From: Pseudomonas monteilii NBRC 103158 = DSM 14164
GTDB lineage: Bacteria; Pseudomonadota; Gammaproteobacteria; Pseudomonadales; Pseudomonadaceae
DNA length: 64,000 nucleotides
Assembly: GCF_000730605.1 (NCBI RefSeq)
Contig: NZ_BBIS01000009.1
Coordinates: 124,001-188,000 of the forward strand
Reading direction: 5' to 3'
The translations under genes were made by a program, and so were the position numbers. The notes under the pieces were generated by a model. That model was not told the origin of the DNA, made no database searches, and saw only the letters and a program-made list of their open reading frames with translations. Below are positions 1 through 7,849 of this stretch, one piece after another; within the stretch, counting starts at the first letter, position 1, and each line of letters begins with the position of its first letter.

Positions 1-748
1 GGGCATGATCGGAGAGGTGGGACCACGGGTATCTGGACAACACCCGTGCTTCGCAAGCTTGTGCGTTACGCAGGTAGATGCGGTCCAGCCGCAGCATTGG
101 CAAGCGCGCGGGAAAGCTGCGTGCCGGTTTGCCGAAAGCCTCCGCCAGGTGGCCCGACAGCCTCGCATCTGCTTTCAGGCGCCAGTCGTTGAAGTCGCCG
201 GCGACGATGACCGGCTCATCCGGCGGCAGGCTGTCCAGCAATGCCAGGAGCAGGCCGACCTGACGCTGACGATGCGCTTCACGCAGGCCCAGGTGTACGC
301 AGACTGTGTGCACCTGTTCATGGCCCGGCACTTCCAGCTGGCAATGCAGCAGGCCCCGTTCTTCGTTGCCATGGACCGAAACATCCAGGTTGTCATGGGC
401 AAGGATGGGGAACTTGGACAGCAGGGCGTTGCCATGGTCGCCATGGGGGTAGACCGCATTGCGGCCATAGGCGAATTGCGGCCACATGCTGTCGGCGAGG
501 AATTCGTACTGAGGTGTCTGTGGCCACTTGGGATGGCGCTCGGCATGGTGTTGATGACTGCCATGCACCTCCTGAAGAAACACCAGGTCGGCGCCGGTCG
601 AGCGTACCGCCTCGCGCAGCTCCGGCAAAATGAAGCGGCGGTTGAACAGGGTGAAGCCTTTGTGCACGTTGAGGGTCAGTACCGTCAGGTGATGTACGGC
701 GGTCACCTTGTCGATGATGCAGCGGGGGGCGGGCAGTGTCGGGTTCAT
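1..748 (-). CDS. Endonuclease/exonuclease/phosphatase-family protein, 3' end cut by window edge
   Basis: About 249 residues are readable. They show the metal-dependent phosphodiesterase fold shared by exonuclease III, DNase I and sphingomyelinases. An early LNVHKGF strand is followed by LVFLQEVHG (the metal-binding Glu), then GDHGNALLS, HLGLRE and VAGDFNDW (the GDFND catalytic loop). An SDHA motif, normally near the C-terminus, sits at the window edge, so only a few residues are missing. The ATG overlaps the stop of the upstream DUF72 gene in an ATGA junction, which implies translational coupling. No signal peptide is seen. The substrate cannot be told from sequence; small family members act on DNA, phospholipids or phosphoesters. 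Confidence 0.85.
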   Translation of the reverse strand, partial: MNPTLPAPRCIIDKVTAVHHLTVLTLNVHKGFTLFNRRFILPELREAVRSTGADLVFLQEVHGSHQHHAERHPKWPQTPQYEFLADSMWPQFAYGRNAVYPHGDHGNALLSKFPILAHDNLDVSVHGNEERGLLHCQLEVPGHEQVHTVCVHLGLREAHRQRQVGLLLALLDSLPPDEPVIVAGDFNDWRLKADARLSGHLAEAFGKPARSFPARLPMLRLDRIYLRNAQACEARVLSRYPWSHLSDHA

Positions 749-1665
749 AGCGGCTCCTGCGGCTCGACGCCTGGTTCGGTCACCAGCTCGCCGTCAAGGC
801 CTAGCTTGTCCAGCAGGCGGCGGGCATCGTAGGGGGCGTGGACTTTCTGGTCGTTGTCGAAGTAGCAGTAGACATCCCGGGAAGTGCGTTTTGCCGGGGC
901 GCGGCGCACCACACGCTGAGCATCCTCAGGCTGGCTGCCCGCCGCCCAGGCCTGGATGCGCAGGCGCCAGCGGCGCAGCGCCCTGGCCGTGTAGCCGCTG
1001 CTGTACAGTTCGACATCGCCATGCAGGCGCAGGTACACGAAATCGGCCGTGAGCTCTTCGACATAGGGCCATTTGCCCGCGCTGTCGGCGACCACCAGGG
1101 CAACCTTGTGCCTGCGTAGCAGGTTGATGAAGGTGTCGCAGAGGAAGCTGGGGTGGCGGATTTCCACGGCGTGGCGAAGGCGCGCATTACCCGGCACGGC
1201 AGTGCCGCCGTTGCCTTGCAGGCGTTCGGCGGCGTGTCGCGCAAGGCTGCGGGCGGCTTTGCGGTCGCGTGGCAGCTTGGCCAGAAAGTCGCTGAAGCGC
1301 TGCGCGTCGAATTTCAGGTTCGGGGGAAACTGCCACAGGAAGGGGCCCAGCTTGTCACCCAGCAGCAAGGGGCCCGATGCGAAGAAGTTGGCAAGCGCCT
1401 CGTCGATTTCGCGGAGCCTGCGTACGTGGGTGATGTAGCGCGGCGCCTTGACCGAGAATACGAACCCCTCCGGTGTCTCGTCACGCCACTTGCCATAGCG
1501 CTCGGGCGTTTGCAGTGCGTAGAACGAACCGTTGATTTCGATGCTGTTGACTGCCCGCGAGGCAAACGCCAGCTCGTCGTCCTGGCGCAGCCCCTCGGGG
1601 TAGAAGTCCTTGCGCCATGGGCCATAGCGCCATCCGGAAATTCCGATGCGAATCTCGCTCACCAT
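745..1665 (-). CDS. DUF72 (YecE-like) protein
   Basis: A 306-residue protein that opens with the family signature RIGISGWRYGPWRKDFYP, followed by SIEINGSFYALQ, VFSVKAPRYITHV and LGPFLWQFPPNLKF, the usual order for the DUF72 TIM-barrel-like fold. The length is normal. The biochemical role of the family is not established. Its stop overlaps the start of the phosphodiesterase-fold gene by 4 bp, so the two are probably one operon. The ATG used gives the canonical N-terminus. Confidence 0.9.
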   Translation of the reverse strand: MVSEIRIGISGWRYGPWRKDFYPEGLRQDDELAFASRAVNSIEINGSFYALQTPERYGKWRDETPEGFVFSVKAPRYITHVRRLREIDEALANFFASGPLLLGDKLGPFLWQFPPNLKFDAQRFSDFLAKLPRDRKAARSLARHAAERLQGNGGTAVPGNARLRHAVEIRHPSFLCDTFINLLRRHKVALVVADSAGKWPYVEELTADFVYLRLHGDVELYSSGYTARALRRWRLRIQAWAAGSQPEDAQRVVRRAPAKRTSRDVYCYFDNDQKVHAPYDARRLLDKLGLDGELVTEPGVEPQEPL

Positions 1666-1830
1666 AAGTCCCTGCGCTCCTGTACGTAACAGTAGCGACA
1701 GGTACCGGGACCGGATTGTTCAGTGGGATTGACGAGTGGATGGCCATGCAAAAAGGGAACTTTACCGGTATTGCAATCCTCCACCGGATGCGTGGGTTTC
1801 ACTGAGGTACACCCTGAAGGAGGCTCAGCC

Positions 1831-2211
1831 ATGAAGTTTGATCGGTTTGCACAATGGCTAGCCAAACATAGCGGGCGGCCGTTGACCTTCATTATTGCCT
1901 TGATGCTGATCATTGCCTGGGGTGTAAGCGGGCCCTTGTTTCATTTCAACGACACGTGGCAGTTGGTCATCAATACGTCGACCACGATCATCACGTTCCT
2001 GATGGTGTTCCTGATCCAGAACACCCAAAACCGTGAGAGCGACGAATTGCACATCAAACTTGACGAACTGTTGCGCACTACCCAACGGGCGCACAAGGCG
2101 TTGCTCGACCTTGAAGACATGGGGCCAGCTGAACTCCATGCGCTTCGAAAGCGATACCAGCAACTGGGGGAGCACGACGAAGCGGGGCCAGACTGGGAGG
2201 ACTCTCATTGA
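1831..2211 (+). CDS. Low-affinity iron permease-family membrane protein
   Basis: A 126-residue protein with two hydrophobic segments (about residues 17-37 and 45-62). The second runs into TFLMVFLIQNTQNRES, which is characteristic of the bacterial low-affinity iron permease/Fet4-like family. The tail is charged and probably cytoplasmic. AAGGAGG lies about 8 bases before the chosen ATG. Bacterial members are much shorter than yeast Fet4, and actual iron transport is unproven. A small hydrophilic ORF follows 46 bases after the stop. Confidence 0.8.
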   Translation: MKFDRFAQWLAKHSGRPLTFIIALMLIIAWGVSGPLFHFNDTWQLVINTSTTIITFLMVFLIQNTQNRESDELHIKLDELLRTTQRAHKALLDLEDMGPAELHALRKRYQQLGEHDEAGPDWEDSH

Positions 2212-2257
2212 CGCGTTCAAGCACACGCCATGGGGTTGTTCAGAAAGGGGCAAGACC

Positions 2258-2458
2258 ATGACGGTGAAAAACTCACACTTCGCAGACCAGTTGATGAACA
2301 AACCCGACGATCAGCAGCAGAAAGGCCCCCATTCTTCCGATCATGCAACAACTGATCAGGACTTGGGTTTCGACCCGGACTCTCCGGATCTGGACGACCC
2401 TCAAGTGGACCCCCAAGGCCCCGCGAAACCACCCAGAGACGTGGAAAAGAAAGCGTAA
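2258..2458 (+). CDS. Small hydrophilic hypothetical protein
   Basis: A 66-residue, very acidic, Asp/Pro-rich and probably disordered protein, with repeated DPDSPDLDDPQVDPQ-like stretches in its second half. The ATG follows a GGGGCAAGACC purine-rich tract. It lies just after the iron permease-like gene and may be cotranscribed with it. No family was recognised. Proteins of this type are common among stationary-phase stress genes in pseudomonads, but that is inference. Confidence 0.55.
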   Translation: MTVKNSHFADQLMNKPDDQQQKGPHSSDHATTDQDLGFDPDSPDLDDPQVDPQGPAKPPRDVEKKA

Positions 2459-2567
2459 GCCTGACTACCGTGGACGAAGGCCTGCCGCACGCATCCATCT
2501 GTTGCCCGGCGCGTCTTCCACAGCTCGACATGCCTGCCATGCCGGCGCAAACGGCGCTGGTTTGTTG

Positions 2568-2594
2568 AACTGGCAAACCAGGTGTTTGCCAGTT
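2568..2594. repeat. Perfect 11-bp inverted repeat (hairpin)
   Basis: AACTGGCAAAC, a 5-base loop, then its exact complement. It lies between the convergent ends of the small acidic ORF and the PfpI gene. There is no T-run, so it is either a weak bidirectional transcription barrier or an RNA 3'-end hairpin. Confidence 0.6.
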
Positions 2595-2608
2595 CACGGG
2601 TCAGGCAG

Positions 2609-3148
2609 CTAGCCAGCAAGGGCTTTGATCAGTTGCTCGCTGAAGGCGGGGATATCATCCGGCTTGCGGCTGGTGATCAGGTTGCCGTCCACCACTACCT
2701 CTTCATCTACCCAGTGGCCACCTGCATTGCGAATGTCATCCTGCAACGTCTTGTAACTGGTCATCCGTTTGCCCTTGGCCAGTCCACTCGATACCAGCAG
2801 CCAGGCGCCGTGGCAGATTACCGCCAGCGGCTTGCTGGCCGAGTTGTGGCTTTTGACCAGTTTCTGGGCGCCCGGTATCAGCCGGATGGTGTCGGAATTC
2901 TGGACCCCACCCGGTAGCACGATGGCATCGTAGAGGTCGAGGTGGGCGCTGTCGAACGTCGCGTCCACCGCAAACTCGTCGGCCGGCTTGTCATGGTTCC
3001 AGCCGCGGACAGTGCCTTCCTTGTCACTCAGTATATCGGTCACGGCCCCATTTTCCTGCAAGGCTTCACGAGGTCCGGTCAACTCCACTTGCTCGAAGCC
3101 ATCGGTGACCAGAAAGGCTACGCGCTTGCCACTCAGTTTTGCAGTCAT
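2609..3148 (-). CDS. DJ-1/PfpI family type 1 glutamine amidotransferase-like protein
   Basis: A 179-residue protein. The N-terminus KRVAFLVTDGFEQVEL carries the conserved active-site Glu region. The nucleophile elbow AVICHGAW supplies the catalytic Cys and following His. VLPGGV and SRKPDDIPAF complete the PfpI/YhbO signature. Length matches the family (about 170-190). Members act as glyoxalases, deglycases or stress chaperones in the cytoplasm. The gene stands alone, convergent with the small ORFs to its left. Confidence 0.92.
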   Translation of the reverse strand: MTAKLSGKRVAFLVTDGFEQVELTGPREALQENGAVTDILSDKEGTVRGWNHDKPADEFAVDATFDSAHLDLYDAIVLPGGVQNSDTIRLIPGAQKLVKSHNSASKPLAVICHGAWLLVSSGLAKGKRMTSYKTLQDDIRNAGGHWVDEEVVVDGNLITSRKPDDIPAFSEQLIKALAG

Positions 3149-3314
3149 CGTTCAATCTCCGTTTTCGTCAGGTGTGAATGTGGGACGTCTCGGAAGGGGT
3201 GAGAAGTTCCAACGCACTGCTTCAGCGGTAGGGAGGCTGACCGGCTGACCGTTGCAGTTGAACATTGCGCGGGGCTTGAGCTCTCACTAGCAGAGATAGA
3301 ACGAGGCGGCCGTC

Positions 3315-3557
3315 ATGAGCATCGAACGCAGCATTCCTGAACTTGAAGCCTGGTACGCGCAGTACGACGACATCAGCTACCGGCGCGAATCGCCGGACGC
3401 CTACTACCATGAACTGGTTCGCACCGCCGAGGCGCTGCGGGACGATGGTGCCATTGACTGGGATGACTGGTTGGCGCTGAAGGCACTGGCCGACGAGGCA
3501 CATATTCGGGCACTGGAAGATGCCGTGCAGGCTCACGTGAGTGACCCTGACGCATGA
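3315..3557 (+). CDS. Small hypothetical protein upstream of the exonuclease III homologue
   Basis: An 80-residue acidic, Trp/Tyr-rich, mostly helical protein (IDWDDWLALKALADEAH). Its stop overlaps the ATG of the following exonuclease III-type gene in an ATGA junction, so the two are very likely translationally coupled. An AGGCGG tract precedes the ATG. No family was recognised. Confidence 0.7.
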   Translation: MSIERSIPELEAWYAQYDDISYRRESPDAYYHELVRTAEALRDDGAIDWDDWLALKALADEAHIRALEDAVQAHVSDPDA

Positions 3558-4351
3558 AAGCGCTGAAGATCGCCACCTTCAATATCAATGGCATCCGCAG
3601 CCGCCTGCCCGCGCTGTTGGCCTGGCTGGAGCGGGAGCAGCCGGACATTGCGTGTTTGCAGGAACTAAAGGCGGCCGATCAGCAATTTCCTCGCCAAGCC
3701 ATCGAAGCGGCAGGTTATGGCTGCCTGTATCAGGGGCAACCCTCCTGGAATGGCGTGGCGATCCTGGCGCGCGATAGTGAGCCGCTGGAGGTACGGCGCG
3801 GGCTGCCCGGCATGCAGGACGATGAGCAGAGCCGCTATCTGGAAGCTGCGGTGCACGGTGTACTGGTGAGCTGCCTTTACCTGCCCAATGGCAACCCGCA
3901 ACCCGGCCCCAAGTTCGATTACAAACTGCGCTGGTTCCAGTGCCTGATCAAGCATGCCCAAACACTGCAGGGCAGCCACCATCCTGCGGTGTTGGCGGGC
4001 GATTTCAATGTGGTGCCCACCGATCTGGACATCTATAACCCGCGCTCATGGCTCAAGGACGCGCTGCTGCAACCTGAATCGCGGGCGTGTTTCGAACAAT
4101 TGCTGGCGCAGGGCTGGGTCGATGCTGTGCGTCACCTGTATCCCGAGCAGCGCATCTACACATTCTGGGACTATTTTCGCAATCATTGGGCGCGCAATGC
4201 CGGGCTGCGCATTGATCATCTGCTGCTCAACCCCAGTCTCAGCCCTTACTTGAAGCGGGCGGGCGTGGATGCCTGGGTGCGCAACGAAGCCAAGGCCAGT
4301 GATCATGCGCCGGTCTGGATCCAGTTGAGCGGGCGTCGAAAGCAATGCTAG
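3554..4351 (+). CDS. xth: Exodeoxyribonuclease III-family AP endonuclease
   Basis: A 265-residue protein with every ExoIII landmark: FNINGIRSR at the N-terminus, IACLQELK (metal-binding Glu), YLPNGNP, LAGDFNVVPTDLDIYNP (catalytic Asp/Asn), LRIDHLLLN and the terminal SDHAPVW catalytic His. It should cleave DNA 5' to abasic sites and remove 3' blocking groups during base excision repair. The 4-bp overlap with the preceding small ORF suggests an operon. Pseudomonads usually also carry a housekeeping xthA, so this may be a stress-associated paralog. Confidence 0.92.
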   Translation: MKALKIATFNINGIRSRLPALLAWLEREQPDIACLQELKAADQQFPRQAIEAAGYGCLYQGQPSWNGVAILARDSEPLEVRRGLPGMQDDEQSRYLEAAVHGVLVSCLYLPNGNPQPGPKFDYKLRWFQCLIKHAQTLQGSHHPAVLAGDFNVVPTDLDIYNPRSWLKDALLQPESRACFEQLLAQGWVDAVRHLYPEQRIYTFWDYFRNHWARNAGLRIDHLLLNPSLSPYLKRAGVDAWVRNEAKASDHAPVWIQLSGRRKQC

Positions 4352-4396
4352 AGGGGCACGACCTTCCGCTTATCCCTGCCCATAACATAAGTGTGG

Positions 4397-4645
4397 TCAC
4401 GCCGTCGCTTCCAGTTGTGTATTTTTTCGCCACCCTCGCAGATTCATGGCGCAGAGACAGAATTGAAGGATGATCAATGCCCACGCTTCTGCTTGCCAGC
4501 CCCACACGGCCCACAATACGTTGCTTGCAATAAAGCAGCAGAAACCTGCCTTCCTCCGCCCCGGACGGCGCGAACCGATGCACCAGGCTGCCAGCACGGT
4601 CATCAACATCGCAGGCCATTCAAGTAACCCAATCCAATAATCCAT
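4397..4645 (-). CDS. Small integral membrane protein, unknown function
   Basis: An 82-residue protein with three closely spaced hydrophobic segments (about residues 4-21, 32-50 and 53-70) and a basic RRPGRRK loop, ending in a short polar tail. The Trp-rich hairpin (NVLWAVWGWQAEAWALI) resembles the repeat of PnuC/SWEET-like small membrane proteins, but the similarity is too weak to assign transport. It is convergent with the exonuclease III gene. Confidence 0.65.
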   Translation of the reverse strand: MDYWIGLLEWPAMLMTVLAAWCIGSRRPGRRKAGFCCFIASNVLWAVWGWQAEAWALIILQFCLCAMNLRGWRKNTQLEATA

Positions 4646-4684
4646 GACACCTTCCGACTGATGGTGGGGTATGTGAAGCTGATT

Positions 4685-4713
4685 ACCTGCCAGCGGCCTG
4701 AGCGCTGGCAGGT
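4685..4713. terminator. Strong 11-bp hairpin downstream of the hemerythrin gene
   Basis: ACCTGCCAGCG, a 7-base loop, then CGCTGGCAGGT. It begins about ten bases after the stop of the minus-strand hemerythrin gene, where a terminator would be expected. There is no clear U-tract on either strand. Confidence 0.5.
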
Positions 4714-4723
4714 GATCGCTTGA

Positions 4724-5188
4724 CTAAGCTGCTCGCTGCTCGCTCTTGAGCATCTTTTTCTGCATTTCCATGGTTTGCCCAAGCTCCTCGAGGGTGTCCT
4801 TGCTGAGCAGCTTCTTCGCGGTAGGGAAGAGCTCGCCTTCCTCTTCCTCGATGTGATGCTCCAGCAACTCTTTCATGACCTTGACCCGCCCCGCGAATTC
4901 GACGGTACCTGTGTCGGTATGCAGGAGGTCGGGTAAGACGAGGGCGTCGACAGTGCGGTGTTCTTCCTTGGCCTCGTAGTACATCTTCGCTTCTTCCTTG
5001 CCACCCGCTTGCTTGATGGCCGGGTAGAGTATTTCTTCCTCGAGCGCGGTGTGGATCTGCAACTCTTGCTCGATCCTGTGGAGTAACTCGGCCCGTTTCT
5101 TCACTGCGCGCTCGGTAGTGGTCGACAGCTCTTCGAGCAGCTTCTTCACGAGCTTGTGGTCCTGGATCAGTAAGTCGATAGCGTTCAT
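4724..5188 (-). CDS. Hemerythrin-like (HHE) cation-binding protein
   Basis: A 154-residue four-helix protein with spaced metal-ligand motifs: LIQDHKLVKK, HTALEEEILYPA, EEHRTVDALV and LLEHHIEEEEGELFP. These are the His/Glu ligands of a di-iron hemerythrin core. The start at 5188 was preferred over an upstream ATG because GAGGA lies about 6 bases before it. Known relatives bind oxygen or nitric oxide, or store iron. It stands alone, and nearby genes also look stress-related. Confidence 0.88.
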   Translation of the reverse strand: MNAIDLLIQDHKLVKKLLEELSTTTERAVKKRAELLHRIEQELQIHTALEEEILYPAIKQAGGKEEAKMYYEAKEEHRTVDALVLPDLLHTDTGTVEFAGRVKVMKELLEHHIEEEEGELFPTAKKLLSKDTLEELGQTMEMQKKMLKSEQRAA

Positions 5189-5356
5189 GGCGTTCCTCGT
5201 CACGGATTAAATCAAGAACCTGCTCGTGGTGGAGTACACGCAGAAAGAAACGGTTCAATGCTTAAGATGGCTGGCATCCCCTCAGGCGCGCTCGCCGAAG
5301 AAGCGAACGTGACCTCGCAATGAGACCACGCTCATTCCTCGGTACGCAGACCTCCT

Positions 5357-5890
5357 CTAGCTATCCCTGCGTCGTGAATGTGTGAGTGTGAAACCCACAA
5401 GGATTCCCAGCGCCGCTGCGCCGATCAGCAGTGGCGTTATGTTTTTTGGCTTCCTCCAGCCTCCGTCGATACCCCTCCTGCCATTCGAAGGCTCAAAGAG
5501 TGCCCCCGATGATTCTTTGGCTTTGGGACTGCGATTTATCCAAGCGCCACTATCAGGCACTTCTCGTTCCGTACCCGATGCACCGGGGGCAACTGGGACA
5601 ATGGTGTCACTGGCCTCGATCCGTGATAGCTCAAACGTGGTGCCATCGACCAGAGTCAACGTCAGCCCTTCGACCGTGCCTGCCTCCCGGTTTGGAAAAA
5701 CGGGTTCACCTGCGGCATCCAGGCTGTCGTAGATGAAGCGGGTACCTTCAAGCCAGACCACGGCGGTGAGAAGCTCAGGGCCGAGATAATACTTCCCGTC
5801 CTGGAAGAAGCCTGGAAACTGATGAGCGCGCTCCACGTTTTCCACGCGATAGCGTTCGCCTGATTTCATGCCTGTCGCTTGATCGATCAT
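5357..5890 (-). CDS. Hypothetical protein with C-terminal membrane anchor
   Basis: A 177-residue protein with a soluble N-terminal region (about 100 residues, rich in beta-strand and acidic residues), a low-complexity linker, one hydrophobic segment ([19 protein letters not shown], about 150-168) and a basic RRRDS tail. No family was recognised. Its ATG overlaps the stop of the alcohol dehydrogenase gene by 4 bp, so it is the second gene of that operon. Confidence 0.75.
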   Translation of the reverse strand: MIDQATGMKSGERYRVENVERAHQFPGFFQDGKYYLGPELLTAVVWLEGTRFIYDSLDAAGEPVFPNREAGTVEGLTLTLVDGTTFELSRIEASDTIVPVAPGASGTEREVPDSGAWINRSPKAKESSGALFEPSNGRRGIDGGWRKPKNITPLLIGAAALGILVGFTLTHSRRRDS

Positions 5891-7140
5891 GTTGAAAACC
5901 CCTGTAAGTGGCGCTCAGAACTGTCAGCCTTTGCTGTATTCGTCGGAAGTGGGCCCTGAGTGCCGGGTGCAGCGCCTGGCACGAGGATGACCTTGCGGCA
6001 GTTTTCCTGCTTCTGATCGAACATCTTGTAGCCCATGGCTGCTTCTTCGAGGGCCAGGCGGTGAGTGACGATCAATTCCGGTTGTAGACGTCCTGCTTCG
6101 ATGTGTTCCAGCAGTTCAGGTAGGTATTTCTGAACATGGGTCTGGCCCATCTTGAAGGTAAGGCCCTTGTCGAACGCGTCGCCGAACATGAACCCGTGAA
6201 TGAAGCCCGCGTACACACCGGGCACACTCACGACGCCGCCACGCCGCACGGCAGCAATGCTCTGGCGCAATGCTTTGCCACTGCTGCCTTCAATCTTCAG
6301 GGCCGTCATTACCGTTTCGGCAGTGCTGCCCTTGGCCTCGAAACCGACCGCGTCGATCACCGCATCGACTCCGCGCATGCCTGGCGTCTGCCGGATGATG
6401 CTGTCGGCTGGATCGTCGTCCTGCTCGAAATTGATCGGTATGACCCCGTAAGCTTCGCGGGCGTAGACCAAGCGGTAATCGTTGTCATCGACCATGAAGA
6501 TGGTCTGAGCGCCGAGCATTCGCGCACAGGCGGCGCTCAGCAAACCCACCGGCCCGGCGCCGTAGATCGCCACCGACGACCCTTGGCCTATTTCGGCATT
6601 GATGACGGCCTGCCAAGCGGTCGGCAGGATGTCAGAGAGAAACAGTACCTTGTCATCGGCCAGCTCGGTGGGCACTTTGAACGGGCCAATGTTGCCCTTG
6701 GGCACCCTGACGTAGTCCGCTTGGCCGCCTGGGATACCGCCATAGAGATGGCTGTATCCGAACAGCGCTGCGCCCGGGGGAATGCGCTTCTTGTTGATGA
6801 TCGCGCCCCGCCCCGTGTTGGTGGTTTCGCAGGCAGCAAACAGGTCGTGCTGGCAGAAGAAGCAACTGCCGCAAGCGATTACGAAAGGAATCACTACGCG
6901 GTCGCCGACCTGGAGATTGGTGACTGCATTTCCAGTGTCCTCTACGATGCCCATGAATTCATGGCCGAAGATATCGCCAGCTTCGGTTTCAGGAATTTTG
7001 CCTCGGTAGAGGTGTAGGTCGGAGCCGCAAATGGCTGTGGCGGTGACCCTGAGGATGATGTCGTCGTCTTGCTCGATGATGGGATCAGGAACGTTGTCGA
7101 CCCTGACGTCGTTTGCTCCGTGGTAAGTCAGTGCTCTCAT
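5887..7140 (-). CDS. Zinc-dependent alcohol dehydrogenase (formaldehyde dehydrogenase-like MDR family)
   Basis: A 417-residue medium-chain dehydrogenase. [10 protein letters not shown] and GHEFMG give the catalytic zinc ligands. The CGSCFFC...C cluster gives the four structural-zinc cysteines, and the [11 protein letters not shown]ossmann motif binds NAD(P). The long form and the FDAGKGL-type C-terminal region resemble the glutathione-independent formaldehyde dehydrogenase-like subgroup. The start at 7140 (MRALTYHG) was chosen because it is the normal family N-terminus. A membrane-anchored protein follows with a 4-bp overlap. The substrate is unknown. Confidence 0.88.
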   Translation of the reverse strand: MRALTYHGANDVRVDNVPDPIIEQDDDIILRVTATAICGSDLHLYRGKIPETEAGDIFGHEFMGIVEDTGNAVTNLQVGDRVVIPFVIACGSCFFCQHDLFAACETTNTGRGAIINKKRIPPGAALFGYSHLYGGIPGGQADYVRVPKGNIGPFKVPTELADDKVLFLSDILPTAWQAVINAEIGQGSSVAIYGAGPVGLLSAACARMLGAQTIFMVDDNDYRLVYAREAYGVIPINFEQDDDPADSIIRQTPGMRGVDAVIDAVGFEAKGSTAETVMTALKIEGSSGKALRQSIAAVRRGGVVSVPGVYAGFIHGFMFGDAFDKGLTFKMGQTHVQKYLPELLEHIEAGRLQPELIVTHRLALEEAAMGYKMFDQKQENCRKVILVPGAAPGTQGPLPTNTAKADSSERHLQGFST

Positions 7141-7444
7141 GAAAGTCAGCTCCTGCAGCCGCGTATTTCCGTTCTCGGTATGCAGGGGAAGCCACGGCGG
7201 ACAGTAAAGTTCAGACCAACACGTCAGGCGGTACTGGTTTGCTGCGTACCCGAAAACAACGCGGGACGACAGAACCGCTAGAGAAGTCCGGCCCGGGTTG
7301 TCCCGAACCGGCGCCACGCAGGCGTTTATCGGGATTTAACTTGAACATTGCCACCGTTATGTCGGTCATCTAACGGACACACGGGCGATTTACGCTCGGC
7401 AAGGACCCTGCCGGATCCAGACCGGCCAACTTCAAGGGCAGCGC
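7141..7444. other. Divergent intergenic region, no gene seen
   Basis: About 300 bases separate the alcohol dehydrogenase (leftward) from the Nudix gene (rightward). An in-frame upstream extension of the dehydrogenase exists but lacks family similarity and was not accepted. No operator was recognised. Confidence 0.5.
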
Positions 7445-7834
7445 ATGAAGGCAATGGACACTGCAACAGCGAAACGCAAAGGCATCAAGCTGCGCGCCAC
7501 CATCATCTACCGCAAGGATGGTGAGGTTTTGTTCGTTCGCAAGCGCAAGGCCAAGTGGAACCTGCCGGGTGGCCGTGTCGAGCGAGACGAAACGCCGCTT
7601 GAGGCGGCTATGCGGGAGATGGCCGAGGAAACTGGCCTTGCGTTCGACGAGCTTCGTTACCTCACTATGTTCCGGGAGGACAAGGTCATCCATTATCTGT
7701 TCGAAGCCGGAAAGGCCGACGATAAGCCACGCCCTCGAAACGAGATCGAGGCTTGCCGTTGGATCAAGGCCAGGGATGTGGCGAAGCGCCGAGTAAGGCG
7801 CCCGATCAAGACCCTCCTGAAACGCTGCGCCTGA
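7445..7834 (+). CDS. Nudix hydrolase
   Basis: A 129-residue protein with a complete Nudix box, from GGRVERDETPLEAAMRE through MAEETG (GX5EX7REXXEEXG). The box binds the divalent metals that cleave nucleoside-diphosphate-linked substrates. The N-terminal strand KLRATIIYRKDGEVLFVRKR is typical. AAGGGC precedes the ATG by about 5 bases. Substrate specificity cannot be read; candidates include oxidised nucleotides and dinucleoside polyphosphates. Confidence 0.92.
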   Translation: MKAMDTATAKRKGIKLRATIIYRKDGEVLFVRKRKAKWNLPGGRVERDETPLEAAMREMAEETGLAFDELRYLTMFREDKVIHYLFEAGKADDKPRPRNEIEACRWIKARDVAKRRVRRPIKTLLKRCA

Positions 7835-7849
7835 TCATCCCAAGCCGTA

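Noticed and set aside
5..832. Long rightward open frame of 275 codons
   Set aside because: Antisense of the phosphodiesterase-fold gene; its translation shows no fold and is explained by GC-rich third positions.
1757..1790. GAACTT motif suggesting an AlgU/ECF sigma promoter upstream of the iron permease-like gene
   Set aside because: The matching -10 element (TCTGA) is not present at the right spacing.
7141..7317. Extended N-terminus for the zinc alcohol dehydrogenase
   Set aside because: The additional 59 residues have no family similarity; MRALTYHG at 7140 is the normal start.
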